A stretch of DNA of 16,549 bases from JBOCEF01 sp047610385 (GCA_047610385.1 JBLGAC010000065.1:1-16549); one strand, 5' to 3'; counted from the stretch's first letter, positions 1 to 7,448 are shown. Numbers and translations: made by a program. The notes: generated by a model from the letters alone, not told the origin.

Positions 1-2
1 GC

Positions 3-150
3 TTTTTCCACTTCGGGGTCGTCTTCGGATTGACCCCATAGCACTTGGACAGCGCCGTCAGACTGTCCAAACTTCTCTGGATCGCGCGCCGGACGCCCCC
101 CGTCGTCGTGGCGCTTCGATGCAGTATCTGGCCCATAGTGCGTCCTTCGA
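3..150 (+). pseudogene. Decayed IS110-family transposase C-terminal fragment
   Basis: Reading from base 3 gives FFHFGVVFGLTP, which matches the 'G-x-x-FGLTP' block in the C-terminal transposase_20 region of IS110-type transposases. A stop follows at 39-41. The same frame then continues with HLDSAVRLSKLLW, which resembles the family's 'RxxSGxxDxxGRISKxGD' segment after a few changes. The following EAA-type block is only recognisable if the frame shifts. The fragment begins before the window, and the reading frame is broken, so it cannot make an active transposase. The assignment rests on two short motif matches read by eye. IS110 elements lack obvious terminal inverted repeats, so the ends cannot be placed. 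Confidence 0.4.
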
Positions 151-539
151 TTCCGATGATGAGGTTGCACCATCAAAACCTAGGATCAAACAGGCAGTTT
201 TTCCCATCGCCTGATGGGCCGCACTGCAATGAGGAAGGCAAGACCGAGCATGACACCTCCTGACTTCCAGTTTGGAAATAGGATGACTTTGATGTGCAGT
301 ATTCGTGCAAATATCTGAATTTGGGATGTTTTATGCTTTGGCTTGGATCAATCTGCATGCGGGAAATTTGGCCAGCCCGTTCTGGCAGGCTGCGTGTGGC
401 GCTGCTGTGCCTGAGACCTGATCAAGAAGAACGTTTGACTGACCTTGCGGCGCGCCTGCGGCACGTCACCTTCGGACGCACCGCGCCGGTCAAGTGATTG
501 GCGCAGAACGCCAAATCGGGATTTTCCCATGCAGTTTTT
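151..539. other. Low-GC region without a convincing gene
   Basis: This stretch lies between the transposase remnant and the tRNA-Cys 3' end. Hand counts give about 48% GC for 241-300 and 38% for 301-360, against about 65-70% in neighbouring genes. A plus-strand frame at 294-497 encodes 67 residues, and its second half (RLRVALLCLRPDQEERLTDL and on) has coding-like codon use and a helical look, but there is no clear ribosome site and I recognise no family. A 6-bp inverted repeat TTGGCG/CGCCAA lies at 499-514; it could be a weak 3' structure for the tRNA transcript. It reads as accessory or decayed DNA. Confidence 0.4.
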
Positions 540-613
540 TGGAGGCGACGCCCGGAATCGAACCGGGATGCACGGATTTGCAATCCGCTGCGTAACCACT
601 CCGCCACGTCGCC
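540..613 (-). tRNA. tRNA-Cys (anticodon GCA)
   Basis: On the minus strand the 7-bp acceptor stem GGCGACG/CGTCGCC (613-607 and 550-544) encloses a complete cloverleaf. The T arm is CCCGG-TTCGATT-CCGGG. The anticodon stem is GCGGA/TCCGT with loop TTGCAAA, which puts anticodon GCA at 581-579. The discriminator base is U (complement of 543), as expected for cysteine tRNAs, and the CCA end is encoded at 542-540. The gene is transcribed towards the accessory region at the window start, so its 3' end, the usual attachment point for integrative elements, faces that region. I see no strong U-tract terminator behind it. Confidence 0.95.
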
Positions 614-631
614 ATCCTGAGCGGTCGGCAT

Positions 632-660
632 TCATTAGCAGTGCGCCCGCACGCTGTCCA
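632..660 (-). promoter_or_regulatory. Possible tRNA-Cys promoter
   Basis: On the minus strand TGGACA (660-655) matches five of six bases of the -35 consensus. It is followed after 17 bp by TAATGA (637-632), a poor -10 match. Transcription would start about 12 bases before the mature tRNA 5' end. Spacing and position support it; the weak -10 does not. Confidence 0.3.
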
Positions 661-806
661 GCGCCCGCGTGGAGGCGTCGCCGCGCCGCCTCATTTACCG
701 CGTGCCGGAGATGGATACCTGCGCTTAACCCTCAGATGTCTAGGGTGCGGTTGCCGTCGCGCACACCCCTCGTGCGGCGGATCTTGTGGATTTGCAGGAG
801 CGCCGG

Positions 807-2351
807 ATGGGCGAGGCCTACGATATATTGGTGATCGGCGCCGGGCCGTCTGGCGCGGCCGTGGCCGCACGCATTGCGGCTGACACCAAGGCAACTGTTT
901 GCGTGCTTGAGGCGGGGGGAGGCGCGCGCGGCTGGCGTGGCCGGATGCCGGTTTGGCAGGCATCGGCGCAGGCCAAAGGGGCGATCGACTGGGGGCGAGT
1001 TTCCGTGCCGCAGCAGGGACTTGGTGGCCGGCGCGTGCTGTTGGCCGGTGGGCGCGGTGTTGGTGGATCCGACCTGCTTGCCCCGCCCTTGTGGCTGCGC
1101 GCCCGGGCCAGAGATTTCGACGATTGGTACATTCCGAACTGGGCCTGGAATGACATTGCCCCCGCGTATCAGGAGGCGGAGCGCCGCATGCGTCCCGCCG
1201 CGACCCATGATCCGGACGCGCTTTCGGACGCTTTTTCAGAGGCTGAAGGCGCGCCCGCCACGCCGCCAGAGCCGGGACACATGGGTCTTGGCCTGCTGCC
1301 GCAGACAATCAGGGGCGGTCGCCGATTCATGGTCTCCGACGCTTTTTTGCAGCCAGTGATGGACAGCGGGCGCGTTGCGTTGCTGAAAAATGCGCGGGTG
1401 TCGCGGATTCTGTTTAACCGGTGGCGCGCCGCGGGGGTTGAGCTGACGGATGGGCGGCGTGTGCGCGTGCGCGCTGGCATAATTCTGTGCGCCGGCGCGG
1501 TTGAGACGCCGGCGATTCTGCTGCGCTCAGGCATCGGGCCATCGGACCGGCTGCGCGCGCTTGGCATCCCGCTCGCCTCACATTCTCCGCTGGTGGGCGA
1601 AAATCTGAGCGTTCGCCCACGCCTCGGCCTCGTGCATGTGGGGCCGCGCGCGGGGGCGGGCTTTGACTGGCGCCAAGCGCTGAAATGGCTGGGGGCCGCG
1701 GCGGTCTGGTCACTGGGAGGGGAAGGCGCGCTTGGTGCCGAGTTGACTGAGGCTGGGGGCTTTCTGCGCGTCGGCGTGGGCGTAGGTGCCCCGGATGTGG
1801 AGGTGCGCTTGCGTCTCGCCCAGCCTGCCTGGCCATCAAAATCCATCTGGGCGCGTCCGGGCATCACGCTTGAGGCGCGGCTGTGCTGTCCGATGTCGCT
1901 GGGGCGGGTCGGGCTTGCGGGCACTGATCCGCGCCTCGCGCCGCGGGTGGACCCGGGGCTGATGGCCCACGAAGCTGACCGCCAGCTGATGCGCGAAGCC
2001 ATGCGCCGCCTGCGCAGCCTGATCGACCGTGAAGAATTCGATGCCTGGCGCGAAGACGAATCCGCCCCTGGTCGCCGCATCCACAGTGAAGACGCCATGG
2101 CCGCCGCTGTCGCCGCGCGCGTGACGTCAGCAGGGGAAATGTCAGGTTCTTGCCACATGGGAGAAAGCGAGGACGCACCTCTCAGCCCCGACCTGCAGGT
2201 TCGCGGCGTCGAAGGTGCTTGGGTGTGCGATGCCTCAATCTTCCCGACGCTGCCATCTTCGGGCCTGCGCGCGGCCACCTTTGCTGCGGGCTGGCATGGG
2301 GGTGGGTTGATCGCGCAGCAGCTTTTCTACCACCTGCGCGACGCTGCATGA
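807..2351 (+). CDS. GMC-family FAD oxidoreductase, degenerate active site
   Basis: The 514-residue protein starts at the ATG at 807, which has AGGAG at 796-800; an in-frame GTG at 786 lies upstream of that site and is less likely. The N-terminal Rossmann motif is GAGPSG (residues 11-16) and the FAD ribose-binding acid is Glu35 in LEAGG. The GMC signature block is at 81-89 (GGRGVGGSD), followed by the RDFDDW-type segment. The C-terminal GMC_oxred_C domain has SGSCHMG and CDASIFP (about 474-480). In active GMC enzymes (choline, glucose or alcohol oxidation) a His precedes the GTCxMG block and a His/Asn follows PxxP. Here these positions are Glu444 and Gly486. The fold and FAD binding look intact, but standard alcohol oxidation is doubtful. 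No signal peptide is visible, so it is probably cytoplasmic. It has its own upstream region and a hairpin behind it. The substrate is unknown. Confidence 0.85.
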   Translation: MGEAYDILVIGAGPSGAAVAARIAADTKATVCVLEAGGGARGWRGRMPVWQASAQAKGAIDWGRVSVPQQGLGGRRVLLAGGRGVGGSDLLAPPLWLRARARDFDDWYIPNWAWNDIAPAYQEAERRMRPAATHDPDALSDAFSEAEGAPATPPEPGHMGLGLLPQTIRGGRRFMVSDAFLQPVMDSGRVALLKNARVSRILFNRWRAAGVELTDGRRVRVRAGIILCAGAVETPAILLRSGIGPSDRLRALGIPLASHSPLVGENLSVRPRLGLVHVGPRAGAGFDWRQALKWLGAAAVWSLGGEGALGAELTEAGGFLRVGVGVGAPDVEVRLRLAQPAWPSKSIWARPGITLEARLCCPMSLGRVGLAGTDPRLAPRVDPGLMAHEADRQLMREAMRRLRSLIDREEFDAWREDESAPGRRIHSEDAMAAAVAARVTSAGEMSGSCHMGESEDAPLSPDLQVRGVEGAWVCDASIFPTLPSSGLRAATFAAGWHGGGLIAQQLFYHLRDAA

Positions 2352-2359
2352 CCGGGCCC

Positions 2360-2389
2360 GCGCCGCGCAAAGGCCGCATTGCGCGGCGC
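2360..2389 (+). terminator. Strong hairpin behind the GMC gene (no U-tract)
   Basis: A perfect 11-bp stem GCGCCGCGCAA (2360-2370) pairs with TTGCGCGGCGC (2379-2389) around an 8-base loop. It begins 9 bases after the GMC stop and 57 before the methyltransferase start. No U-tract follows, so it may be a weak terminator, an mRNA-stabilising 3' end or an intercistronic processing site. Confidence 0.5.
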
Positions 2390-2445
2390 AGGCGCCTGTG
2401 GCAAACAGATGCCACCCTCAGGATATGCGCGCCGGAGCCAAGCTG

Positions 2446-3099
2446 ATGACCGATTTCGAAGCCGCCCGCACCGCAATGGTCGACCGCCAGGTGCGTCCGT
2501 CGGACGTCACCAGCTTTCCCATCATCGAAGCGCTGCTCGCCGTGCCGCGTGAACGTTTCGTGCCGAGCGCGCTGCGCACCGTGTGCTATGCGGGTGATGA
2601 TCTGGCGCTTGGCGGTGGTCGGTGGCTGCTTGACCCGCGGGTTTTTGCCAAGATGCTGGACGCCGCGGACATCGATCCCGGGGACCTTGTGCTCGATCTG
2701 GGCTGCGGCATGGGCTATTCAACCGCAGTTCTGTCGCGGCTCGCTGCCGCGGTGGTCGGGGTTGAAAGCGACAAGGCACTGGCCAAGCAGGCCACTGCGA
2801 CGCTCAATGCGCTTGAGGTCGACAATGCGATGATTGAGACGCGGCCCCTTGCCAAAGGTGCCCCGGACCATGCGCCCTACAACGTTATTCTGATCAACGG
2901 TGCCGTTGAAGACCTTCCTGAGACGCTGACCGCGCAATTGCGCGACGGCGGCCGCCTTGTGGCGATTGAACCGGCGGGCGGCGGCGGGCGATGCTCGGTC
3001 TGGACCCGCAGCGGCGTCGTGGTCGCCCCGCGCCGGGCGTTCGACGCAACTGCGCCTGTGCTTGAAGGTTTTCGCCGCGCCGCCGAATTCGAATTCTGA
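2446..3099 (+). CDS. Protein-L-isoaspartate O-methyltransferase family protein
   Basis: The start is the ATG at 2446, preceded by GGAG at 2434-2437, giving 217 residues; an upstream in-frame GTG at 2398 overlaps the hairpin flank and has no good ribosome site. The Rossmann methyltransferase motif I is LDLGCGMGYS (83-92), binding S-adenosylmethionine, with the acidic strand end VGVESDK (94-100) and the post-motif VILINGAVEDLP (137-148). The N-terminal block RQVRPSDVTSFP and AVPRERFVP is typical of alphaproteobacterial PIMT-like proteins. True repair enzymes carry a GQTIS-type motif for the isoaspartyl substrate; here the equivalent stretch reads GGGRWLLDP (56-64). The methyltransferase fold is secure, but repair of isoaspartyl damage is only presumed. 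It lies directly upstream of tolC, a pairing common in Rhodobacterales. Confidence 0.85.
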   Translation: MTDFEAARTAMVDRQVRPSDVTSFPIIEALLAVPRERFVPSALRTVCYAGDDLALGGGRWLLDPRVFAKMLDAADIDPGDLVLDLGCGMGYSTAVLSRLAAAVVGVESDKALAKQATATLNALEVDNAMIETRPLAKGAPDHAPYNVILINGAVEDLPETLTAQLRDGGRLVAIEPAGGGGRCSVWTRSGVVVAPRRAFDATAPVLEGFRRAAEFEF

Positions 3100-3251
3100 A
3101 CGGCACCGTGACCTGCATCATGAACTGGGGCCCTGATCTGGCACCCGGCGTGACCCCCATGCCGCAGCGTGGGGTCCGATGGTGTGGAACCGTTCTTATT
3201 CGGACGTTTACCGCTTTGCGCTGTGATGCGGCGTCAGGTAGGGTTTGCGCT

Positions 3252-3278
3252 GCAACGGGCGCGCTGCGCGTCCGTTGC
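3252..3278 (+). promoter_or_regulatory. Hairpin in the tolC leader
   Basis: GCAACGGGCGCG (3252-3263) pairs with CGCGTCCGTTGC (3267-3278) as a 12-bp stem with one G-U pair and a 3-base loop. It ends 29 bases before the TolC start codon and is not followed by a U-tract. It could end transcription from the methyltransferase gene, stabilise the tolC message, or act as an attenuator. The rest of the 208-base spacer (3100-3307) shows no clear gene or promoter. Confidence 0.5.
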
Positions 3279-3307
3279 ATCGCTCAAGCAGACATCGGGG
3301 TACCCAG

Positions 3308-4726
3308 ATGATCAGAGGACAGCTCGGGGCGGCACGCATGCTCCTGCTCGTCATCGGCGCCACCGCAGGGGGAAGCGCCTCGGCGGAAACCCTCTCGGAC
3401 GCGCTGGTCAAAGCCTATTTGAACCATCCCAACCTTGCCTCGGCGCGCGCAGGATTGCGCATTGCCGACGAACAGGTCGTGCAGGAACGCGCCGTTGGCC
3501 TTGGGGCCGTGAACGGCACCGCGTCCCTCGGCCTGACCTCCACGCAGGGGTCGATCCAGGCCACCGGCAGCGGGCGTCAGAACTCTGATCCGGTGTCGCT
3601 GGGGCTTACCGGCGCGATCCCGATATATTCGGGTGGGCAGGTGCGGTATGCCGTTGCGGGCGCGCAGGAAGGCGTGCGCGCCACCCGCGCCGGGCTGATG
3701 AGCGCAGAGCAGGACGTGCTTTTGGCCGCGATCACCGCGTATGAAGACGTGCGCCGCGACATCAGCTTTGTCAGTCTCGCGCGCAACAATGTGCGGGTGA
3801 TCAGCGAACAGGTCCGCGCCGCGCGCGACCGGTTTGAGGTTGGCGAAGTCACACGCACTGACGTTAGCCAGGCTGAGGCGCGCCTTGCCGGCAGCCGTTC
3901 CAATCTTGCGGCCTCGGTCGGGGCGCTGTCGCAGTCGCGCCAGGCCTATCTGGCCGCCGTCGGTGATTTGCCGCAGGATCTGTCATCCCCGCCGCCGATC
4001 CCGCCGCTGCCCGAAAGCGAAGACGCCGCGCTGGCTTTGGCGCTGGCAGAGCATCCTGATCTGGTGCAGGCGCGCTATACCGCGCGGCGCGCGGAATATG
4101 ACGTTAAACGCGCGGTTGGTGCCGGGTTGCCACAGCTGGAGCTGCGCGGCAACCTGTCCTACAGCAACACCGGTGCGACGCTGAACGGCGGCGAAAGCAA
4201 CACTGCGGCGGTCTCTCTTAATGCCACGGTTCCGCTGTGGACCGGTGGCGCGCAGCCCTCGGCGGTGCGCCAGGCGCAGGCGTCGCTGGCGCAGCGCACG
4301 TCGCAGGTGCACGAACTTGCCCGGATCATCGGCCAGCGCACCTCAGTGTCCTGGTCGTCGTTGGAGGTGGCGCGATCGACGATCAGCGCCAGGCGCGAAC
4401 AGATCAGGGCCGCGCAGGTCGCGTTTGACGGCGTGAAAGAAGAAGCGACGCTTGGCGCGCGCACCACGCTCGACGTTCTGGATGCAGAGCAAGAGCTGGT
4501 GAGCGCCCGTGCGGAGCTGGTTTCCTCCAAGCGTGACGAATATGTCGCGGCGTATGCCCTGCTTGGCGCGGTTGGAAAGCTGACGGTCATTCATCTGGGC
4601 TTGGATGTTCCGGGTTATGATCCCGAAGCGTATATGACTGAGGCGCTCCGCACGCCATACGGTTGGGTGGATGATGACAGCGCTAAGCTTGAGGGCGCGT
4701 GGTCACTGTTCAACGGACGCCCCTGA
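3308..4726 (+). CDS. TolC-family outer-membrane channel protein
   Basis: The protein has 472 residues from the ATG at 3308. This start leaves a clean signal peptide, with Arg residues then MLLLVIGATAGG and likely cleavage after ASA at residue 26; the longer in-frame start at 3245 would bury it and overlap the leader hairpin. The mature protein opens with ETLSDALVKAYLNHPNLASA, the usual start of a type I secretion outer-membrane factor. Two OEP repeats follow (roughly 30-220 and 235-430), rich in Ala, Gln and Arg helices, with the second repeat ending in TTLDVLDAEQELVSARAEL, a typical TolC element. It would form a trimeric channel from the outer membrane to inner-membrane transporter and adaptor proteins for efflux or type I secretion. 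No partner transporter is encoded here, consistent with a shared general-purpose channel. The ribosome site is weak (CGGGG). Confidence 0.92.
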   Translation: MIRGQLGAARMLLLVIGATAGGSASAETLSDALVKAYLNHPNLASARAGLRIADEQVVQERAVGLGAVNGTASLGLTSTQGSIQATGSGRQNSDPVSLGLTGAIPIYSGGQVRYAVAGAQEGVRATRAGLMSAEQDVLLAAITAYEDVRRDISFVSLARNNVRVISEQVRAARDRFEVGEVTRTDVSQAEARLAGSRSNLAASVGALSQSRQAYLAAVGDLPQDLSSPPPIPPLPESEDAALALALAEHPDLVQARYTARRAEYDVKRAVGAGLPQLELRGNLSYSNTGATLNGGESNTAAVSLNATVPLWTGGAQPSAVRQAQASLAQRTSQVHELARIIGQRTSVSWSSLEVARSTISARREQIRAAQVAFDGVKEEATLGARTTLDVLDAEQELVSARAELVSSKRDEYVAAYALLGAVGKLTVIHLGLDVPGYDPEAYMTEALRTPYGWVDDDSAKLEGAWSLFNGRP

Positions 4727-4733
4727 CCGGGGT

Positions 4734-4756
4734 CGCGGGGCCCCCGCGGCCCCGCG
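4734..4756 (+). terminator. GC hairpin between tolC and the PopZ-like gene
   Basis: CGCGGGGCC (4734-4742) pairs with GGCCCCGCG (4748-4756) over a 5-base loop, 8 bases after the tolC stop. There is no U-tract. It may reduce but probably does not abolish readthrough into the gene starting at 4796. Confidence 0.5.
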
Positions 4757-4795
4757 CGTGCCGGACGGCGCGGCCTGAATGAAAGACGAAAGCAC

Positions 4796-5524
4796 ATGAG
4801 CCAGAACAACAACGGAAAACCAGGCGCGCCGGACACCGACATTCTTTCGGCCATCCGCCGTATCGTAGACGAAGAACAGACAGGCGCCGCTGCTGCGACT
4901 GCGCCGAAAGCCGCAGCGCCGCGATCGGCACTGGTGCTGACGCCGACCATGCGGGTGAACGCGCTGGACGACGATCTTGACGATCTGCCGCCTTTGCGCC
5001 TGACCGAACGGGTCGATGCGTTCGGCGAGGCCGAAGCCTCACAGGCGCGGTCGCTGCGCAGCGCCTTTGGCCGCGATCAGCTGGCGAAGGAGGCGCTTGA
5101 GCCCTTGCGCCTGCAGCCCGCCGCGCGGGTAGACGAAGCGCCCCAGGGCGAAACTGTGCCTGCGCCGACGCCCGAAGCGGCCCCTGCGCCGACGGCATTG
5201 CCGATGTCGATGTCAGGCTTTGCTGGCCAGTCCGTCGATCCCGCACCGCAACCCGAAGCGCCGGTCGCCAAGTCGGTGCCTGAGCCTGAGGCGCTTGTCG
5301 CCATGCCAGCACCTGAAGCCGCCGTGCCCGCGCAGCAGCCCGCCGCGCCGGAGACGGGCATCGCCGGGATGGATCGCGCGGCGCTTGAGGCCCTGATCAC
5401 CGAAAAGCTGCGCCAAGATCTGAGCGGCGAGCTTGGCGCGCGGATATCGTCCAACATCCGCACGTTGGTGCAGCGAGAGGTCGCCACCGCCGTGGCTGCG
5501 GAGCTGGCCAAGCGTCAGCCCTGA
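4796..5524 (+). CDS. PopZ-like (DUF2497-type) acidic disordered protein
   Basis: This 242-residue protein has three visible parts. A short N-terminal helix, DTDILSAIRRIVDEE (about 13-27), resembles the 'ILASIRRIIAED' motif that opens PopZ/DUF2497 proteins. A long Pro/Ala/Glu-rich middle (about 28-185) has acidic stretches such as DDDLDDLPP and looks disordered. A helical C-terminus (about 192-240: ALEALITEKLRQDL, then SNIRTLVQREVATAVAAEL) is laid out like the PopZ oligomerisation region. PopZ organises cell poles and anchors the ParB-centromere complex in alphaproteobacteria. The call rests on composition and short motifs, so a role at the pole is inference. The gene follows tolC in the same direction. 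The ribosome site is weak (GAAAG about 10 bases upstream). Confidence 0.6.
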   Translation: MSQNNNGKPGAPDTDILSAIRRIVDEEQTGAAAATAPKAAAPRSALVLTPTMRVNALDDDLDDLPPLRLTERVDAFGEAEASQARSLRSAFGRDQLAKEALEPLRLQPAARVDEAPQGETVPAPTPEAAPAPTALPMSMSGFAGQSVDPAPQPEAPVAKSVPEPEALVAMPAPEAAVPAQQPAAPETGIAGMDRAALEALITEKLRQDLSGELGARISSNIRTLVQREVATAVAAELAKRQP

Positions 5525-5561
5525 TACGCGGTGCGCCTTTGTTTGGGACATCGGGCGCATG

Positions 5562-5590
5562 AAAAAGGGCGGGCCCTTTCGGACCCGCCC
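5562..5590 (-). terminator. Intrinsic terminator for the decarboxylase gene
   Basis: GGGCGGG (5567-5573) pairs with CCCGCCC (5584-5590). Read on the minus strand, the hairpin is followed by TTTTT (5566-5562), 25 bases after the decarboxylase stop codon. The same hairpin also lies 42 bases behind the PopZ-like gene and may serve it on the plus strand, where the downstream bases are CCATCTTT rather than a clean U-tract. Confidence 0.8.
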
Positions 5591-5614
5591 CCATCTTTGC
5601 CGTCGCCTGGTGCG

Positions 5615-6757
5615 TCAGGCGCGCAATGTCTCGACCAGCTCAGTGCGGTCGGGGCCGTAGCCGTTAAAGCGGGTGACGGTCGCGGTGCCGTAAGCGCCAA
5701 GGCCGTAGAACACCACAAAGTCATCCTCAGCGATGCCTTCGTCCAGCATCTGATCGCCGGGCAGGCGGTCCACTGAATCGCAGGTCGGGCCGAACACGGT
5801 CCGGGGGGCAAGCGCGCCGCGTCGTGGATGGCCCGATGCATCGCACACCACCGCGCGGGTCGCGGAGCCAAGCAGCGGCGCTTCGGCCAGACCGCCGTAA
5901 ACGCCGTCGTTCAGAAACACCACGCCGTCTTCGCGCACCAGCTTCACGCGGGTGACCAGCGCCATGCAGTCGCCAACCAGCGCGCGGCCGGGTTCACACA
6001 CCAGCGCCGGGCCGCGGCCTTCGAAGGCCAGGTTCACGGCGGCTTCGATGCGGGCGAAGTATTCCTCCAGCGCGCGGGGTTCTTCGCGCCGGTGCGCGGG
6101 AAAACCGCCGCCGACGTTCAGGCGGTGGATCTCAACGCCCGCGCCTTTGGCGATGCGGCCGGCGGCTTCGATGTAAAGCTCATAGGCGGCGGGGTCTTCG
6201 CATTGGGTGCCGGGGTGGAAGGTCAGCGATGCGACAAAGCCCAGACGCTCAGCCTCAGCCAACAGCTCGGTCGCGACCTCTTCGGAGGCACCAAACTTGG
6301 CGCCGAAATCATAGATCCCGCCTTTGACCGGCATGCGAAAGCGGATTGACAGCTCCGTGCCGCTCGCTGAGATCGTTTCGGCGATTTTCTTCAGCTCAGT
6401 GCGGCTGTCGACCGAATAGGCTTTCACGCCCATCGATTCGGCATAACGCAGCTCAGCCCGAGATTTGATCGGGTTGTGGTAGTGCAGCGCAGCTTCTGGG
6501 CACAAGGTGCGCAGCAGCAGGATTTCGGCGGGCGAGGCCACGTCGAACCCGCGCATGCCAGCGGCAATCATGGCCAGCAGAACCACCGGTTCAGGATTGG
6601 ATTTGACCGCGTAAGTGACCAGGCCGGGAAAGCCATCGAGAAAACGTCGCGCATTCGCGGTGACGGCCGAGGGCGCATAGAGGAACGCGGGCGCGTCGGG
6701 GGCATCGGTGGCGATGAAATCCTGGACTGAGGTCCAGATGGGTGCGGCGTTGGTCAT
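5615..6757 (-). CDS. Type III PLP-dependent ornithine/lysine decarboxylase
   Basis: The 380-residue protein has the alanine-racemase-type barrel followed by a beta domain. Lys52 in YAVKSNPEP should form the Schiff base with pyridoxal phosphate. Other family blocks are FDVAS (71-75), HPGTQ (181-185), the phosphate-binding GGGFP (216-220) and EPGR (255-258). GPTCDSVD (323-330) carries the Cys-Asp pair (326/327) that the second subunit contributes to the active site, and GAY (354-356) and FNGY (364-367) finish the fold. Length and motifs fit eukaryotic-like ornithine decarboxylases, which make putrescine (or cadaverine from lysine) in the cytoplasm. Substrate choice between ornithine and lysine cannot be settled by eye. 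It is divergent from an Lrp-type regulator and ends at its own terminator. Confidence 0.93.
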   Translation of the reverse strand: MTNAAPIWTSVQDFIATDAPDAPAFLYAPSAVTANARRFLDGFPGLVTYAVKSNPEPVVLLAMIAAGMRGFDVASPAEILLLRTLCPEAALHYHNPIKSRAELRYAESMGVKAYSVDSRTELKKIAETISASGTELSIRFRMPVKGGIYDFGAKFGASEEVATELLAEAERLGFVASLTFHPGTQCEDPAAYELYIEAAGRIAKGAGVEIHRLNVGGGFPAHRREEPRALEEYFARIEAAVNLAFEGRGPALVCEPGRALVGDCMALVTRVKLVREDGVVFLNDGVYGGLAEAPLLGSATRAVVCDASGHPRRGALAPRTVFGPTCDSVDRLPGDQMLDEGIAEDDFVVFYGLGAYGTATVTRFNGYGPDRTELVETLRA

Positions 6758-6905
6758 TGGGCGTCAGGTGCTCCAATCAGTTTTGGTTTCCGGTCATCTC
6801 GGGGGTCGGGCGGAAGGCTCTTGGGCAGGCTGTGATGCGGTCTGCATCGCGGTGACCTTGCCGATGCGTGGGTATATGAGGCACAAAGCGTCGGAATAAA
6901 ATGCG

Positions 6906-6953
6906 CAATGTGATGCGTTTGTATAACTTAATGCCGATACCTTCGGCACATTG
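6906..6953. promoter_or_regulatory. Candidate operator region between decarboxylase and Lrp gene
   Basis: The 217-base spacer (6758-6974) contains an inverted pair CAATGTG (6906-6912) and CACATTG (6947-6953), 41 bp apart and so about four helical turns. Within it lies a second palindrome TGCCGA (6932-6937) / TCGGCA (6943-6948). TATAAC at 6922-6927 could be a -10 element for the regulator gene. Spaced, helically phased sites suit an oligomeric Lrp-type regulator controlling both genes, but this is inferred from position and symmetry only. Confidence 0.4.
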
Positions 6954-6974
6954 TCATATCGGAGCCTGAAACAT

Positions 6975-7415
6975 ATGGCTGTTACCTTAGACGACACCGA
7001 CCGCGCGCTGCTGGCGCTGCTTGCCCGCAATGCGCGCGCCCCCGCGACCGAGATCGCACGGCGTCTGGGAATCGCCCGCACCACGGTTCAGGCCCGCATC
7101 GATAGGCTGGAAACCGGCGGCGTGATCAGCGGATACACGGTGAAAACCAGCGTCGGGGCAGGCGCGATGATCCGCGCCTATGTGCTGATCCAAGTAGAGC
7201 CGCGGCGCACCGCCGCCGTCGCCGCCACCTTGCAAAAGCTTAGGGAGGTGGAAAGCCTGCACACCACGTCTGGCCGCTTTGACATCGCCGCCCAGATTGG
7301 TGCGCCGGACACCGCGCAGCTTGATGATGCGCTGGACCGGATCGGGCTGGTCGAAGGCGTGGTGGGGATGGAAACGCTGGTGCAACTGGCCACCAAGGTT
7401 GATCGGCGCTGGTGA
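6975..7415 (+). CDS. Lrp/AsnC-family transcriptional regulator
   Basis: The ATG at 6975 has GGAG at 6961-6964 and gives 146 residues, the normal family length; an earlier in-frame start at 6951 lies in the palindrome. The opening LDDTDRALLALLARNARAPA and helix-turn-helix (about 25-50, TEIARRLGIARTTVQARIDRL, then GVISGYTV) are classic. The C-terminal RAM ligand-binding and oligomerisation domain covers about 65-140, with VEPRRTAAVAATL and SGRFDIAAQIG. It is divergently arranged with the PLP decarboxylase, so it probably controls that gene and itself in response to an amino acid such as ornithine, lysine or arginine. That target is inference from gene order. Confidence 0.93.
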   Translation: MAVTLDDTDRALLALLARNARAPATEIARRLGIARTTVQARIDRLETGGVISGYTVKTSVGAGAMIRAYVLIQVEPRRTAAVAATLQKLREVESLHTTSGRFDIAAQIGAPDTAQLDDALDRIGLVEGVVGMETLVQLATKVDRRW

Positions 7416-7448
7416 TGCATCCCCCCTCGGGGGCCGCCGCGCAGGGAC

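Noticed and set aside
45..263. A 72-codon plus-strand frame at the window start
   Set aside because: Its first part is the decayed transposase read after a stop codon; no independent gene signal.
348..635. Minus-strand frames containing RIANPCIPVRFRASPP or GDVAEWLRSGLQIRASRFDSG-type peptides
   Set aside because: These are conceptual translations of the tRNA-Cys gene and are well-known spurious peptides.
1169..2278. A 369-codon open frame on the minus strand
   Set aside because: Antisense of the GMC gene; composition is dominated by Arg, Ser, Pro and Ala, typical of a shadow frame.
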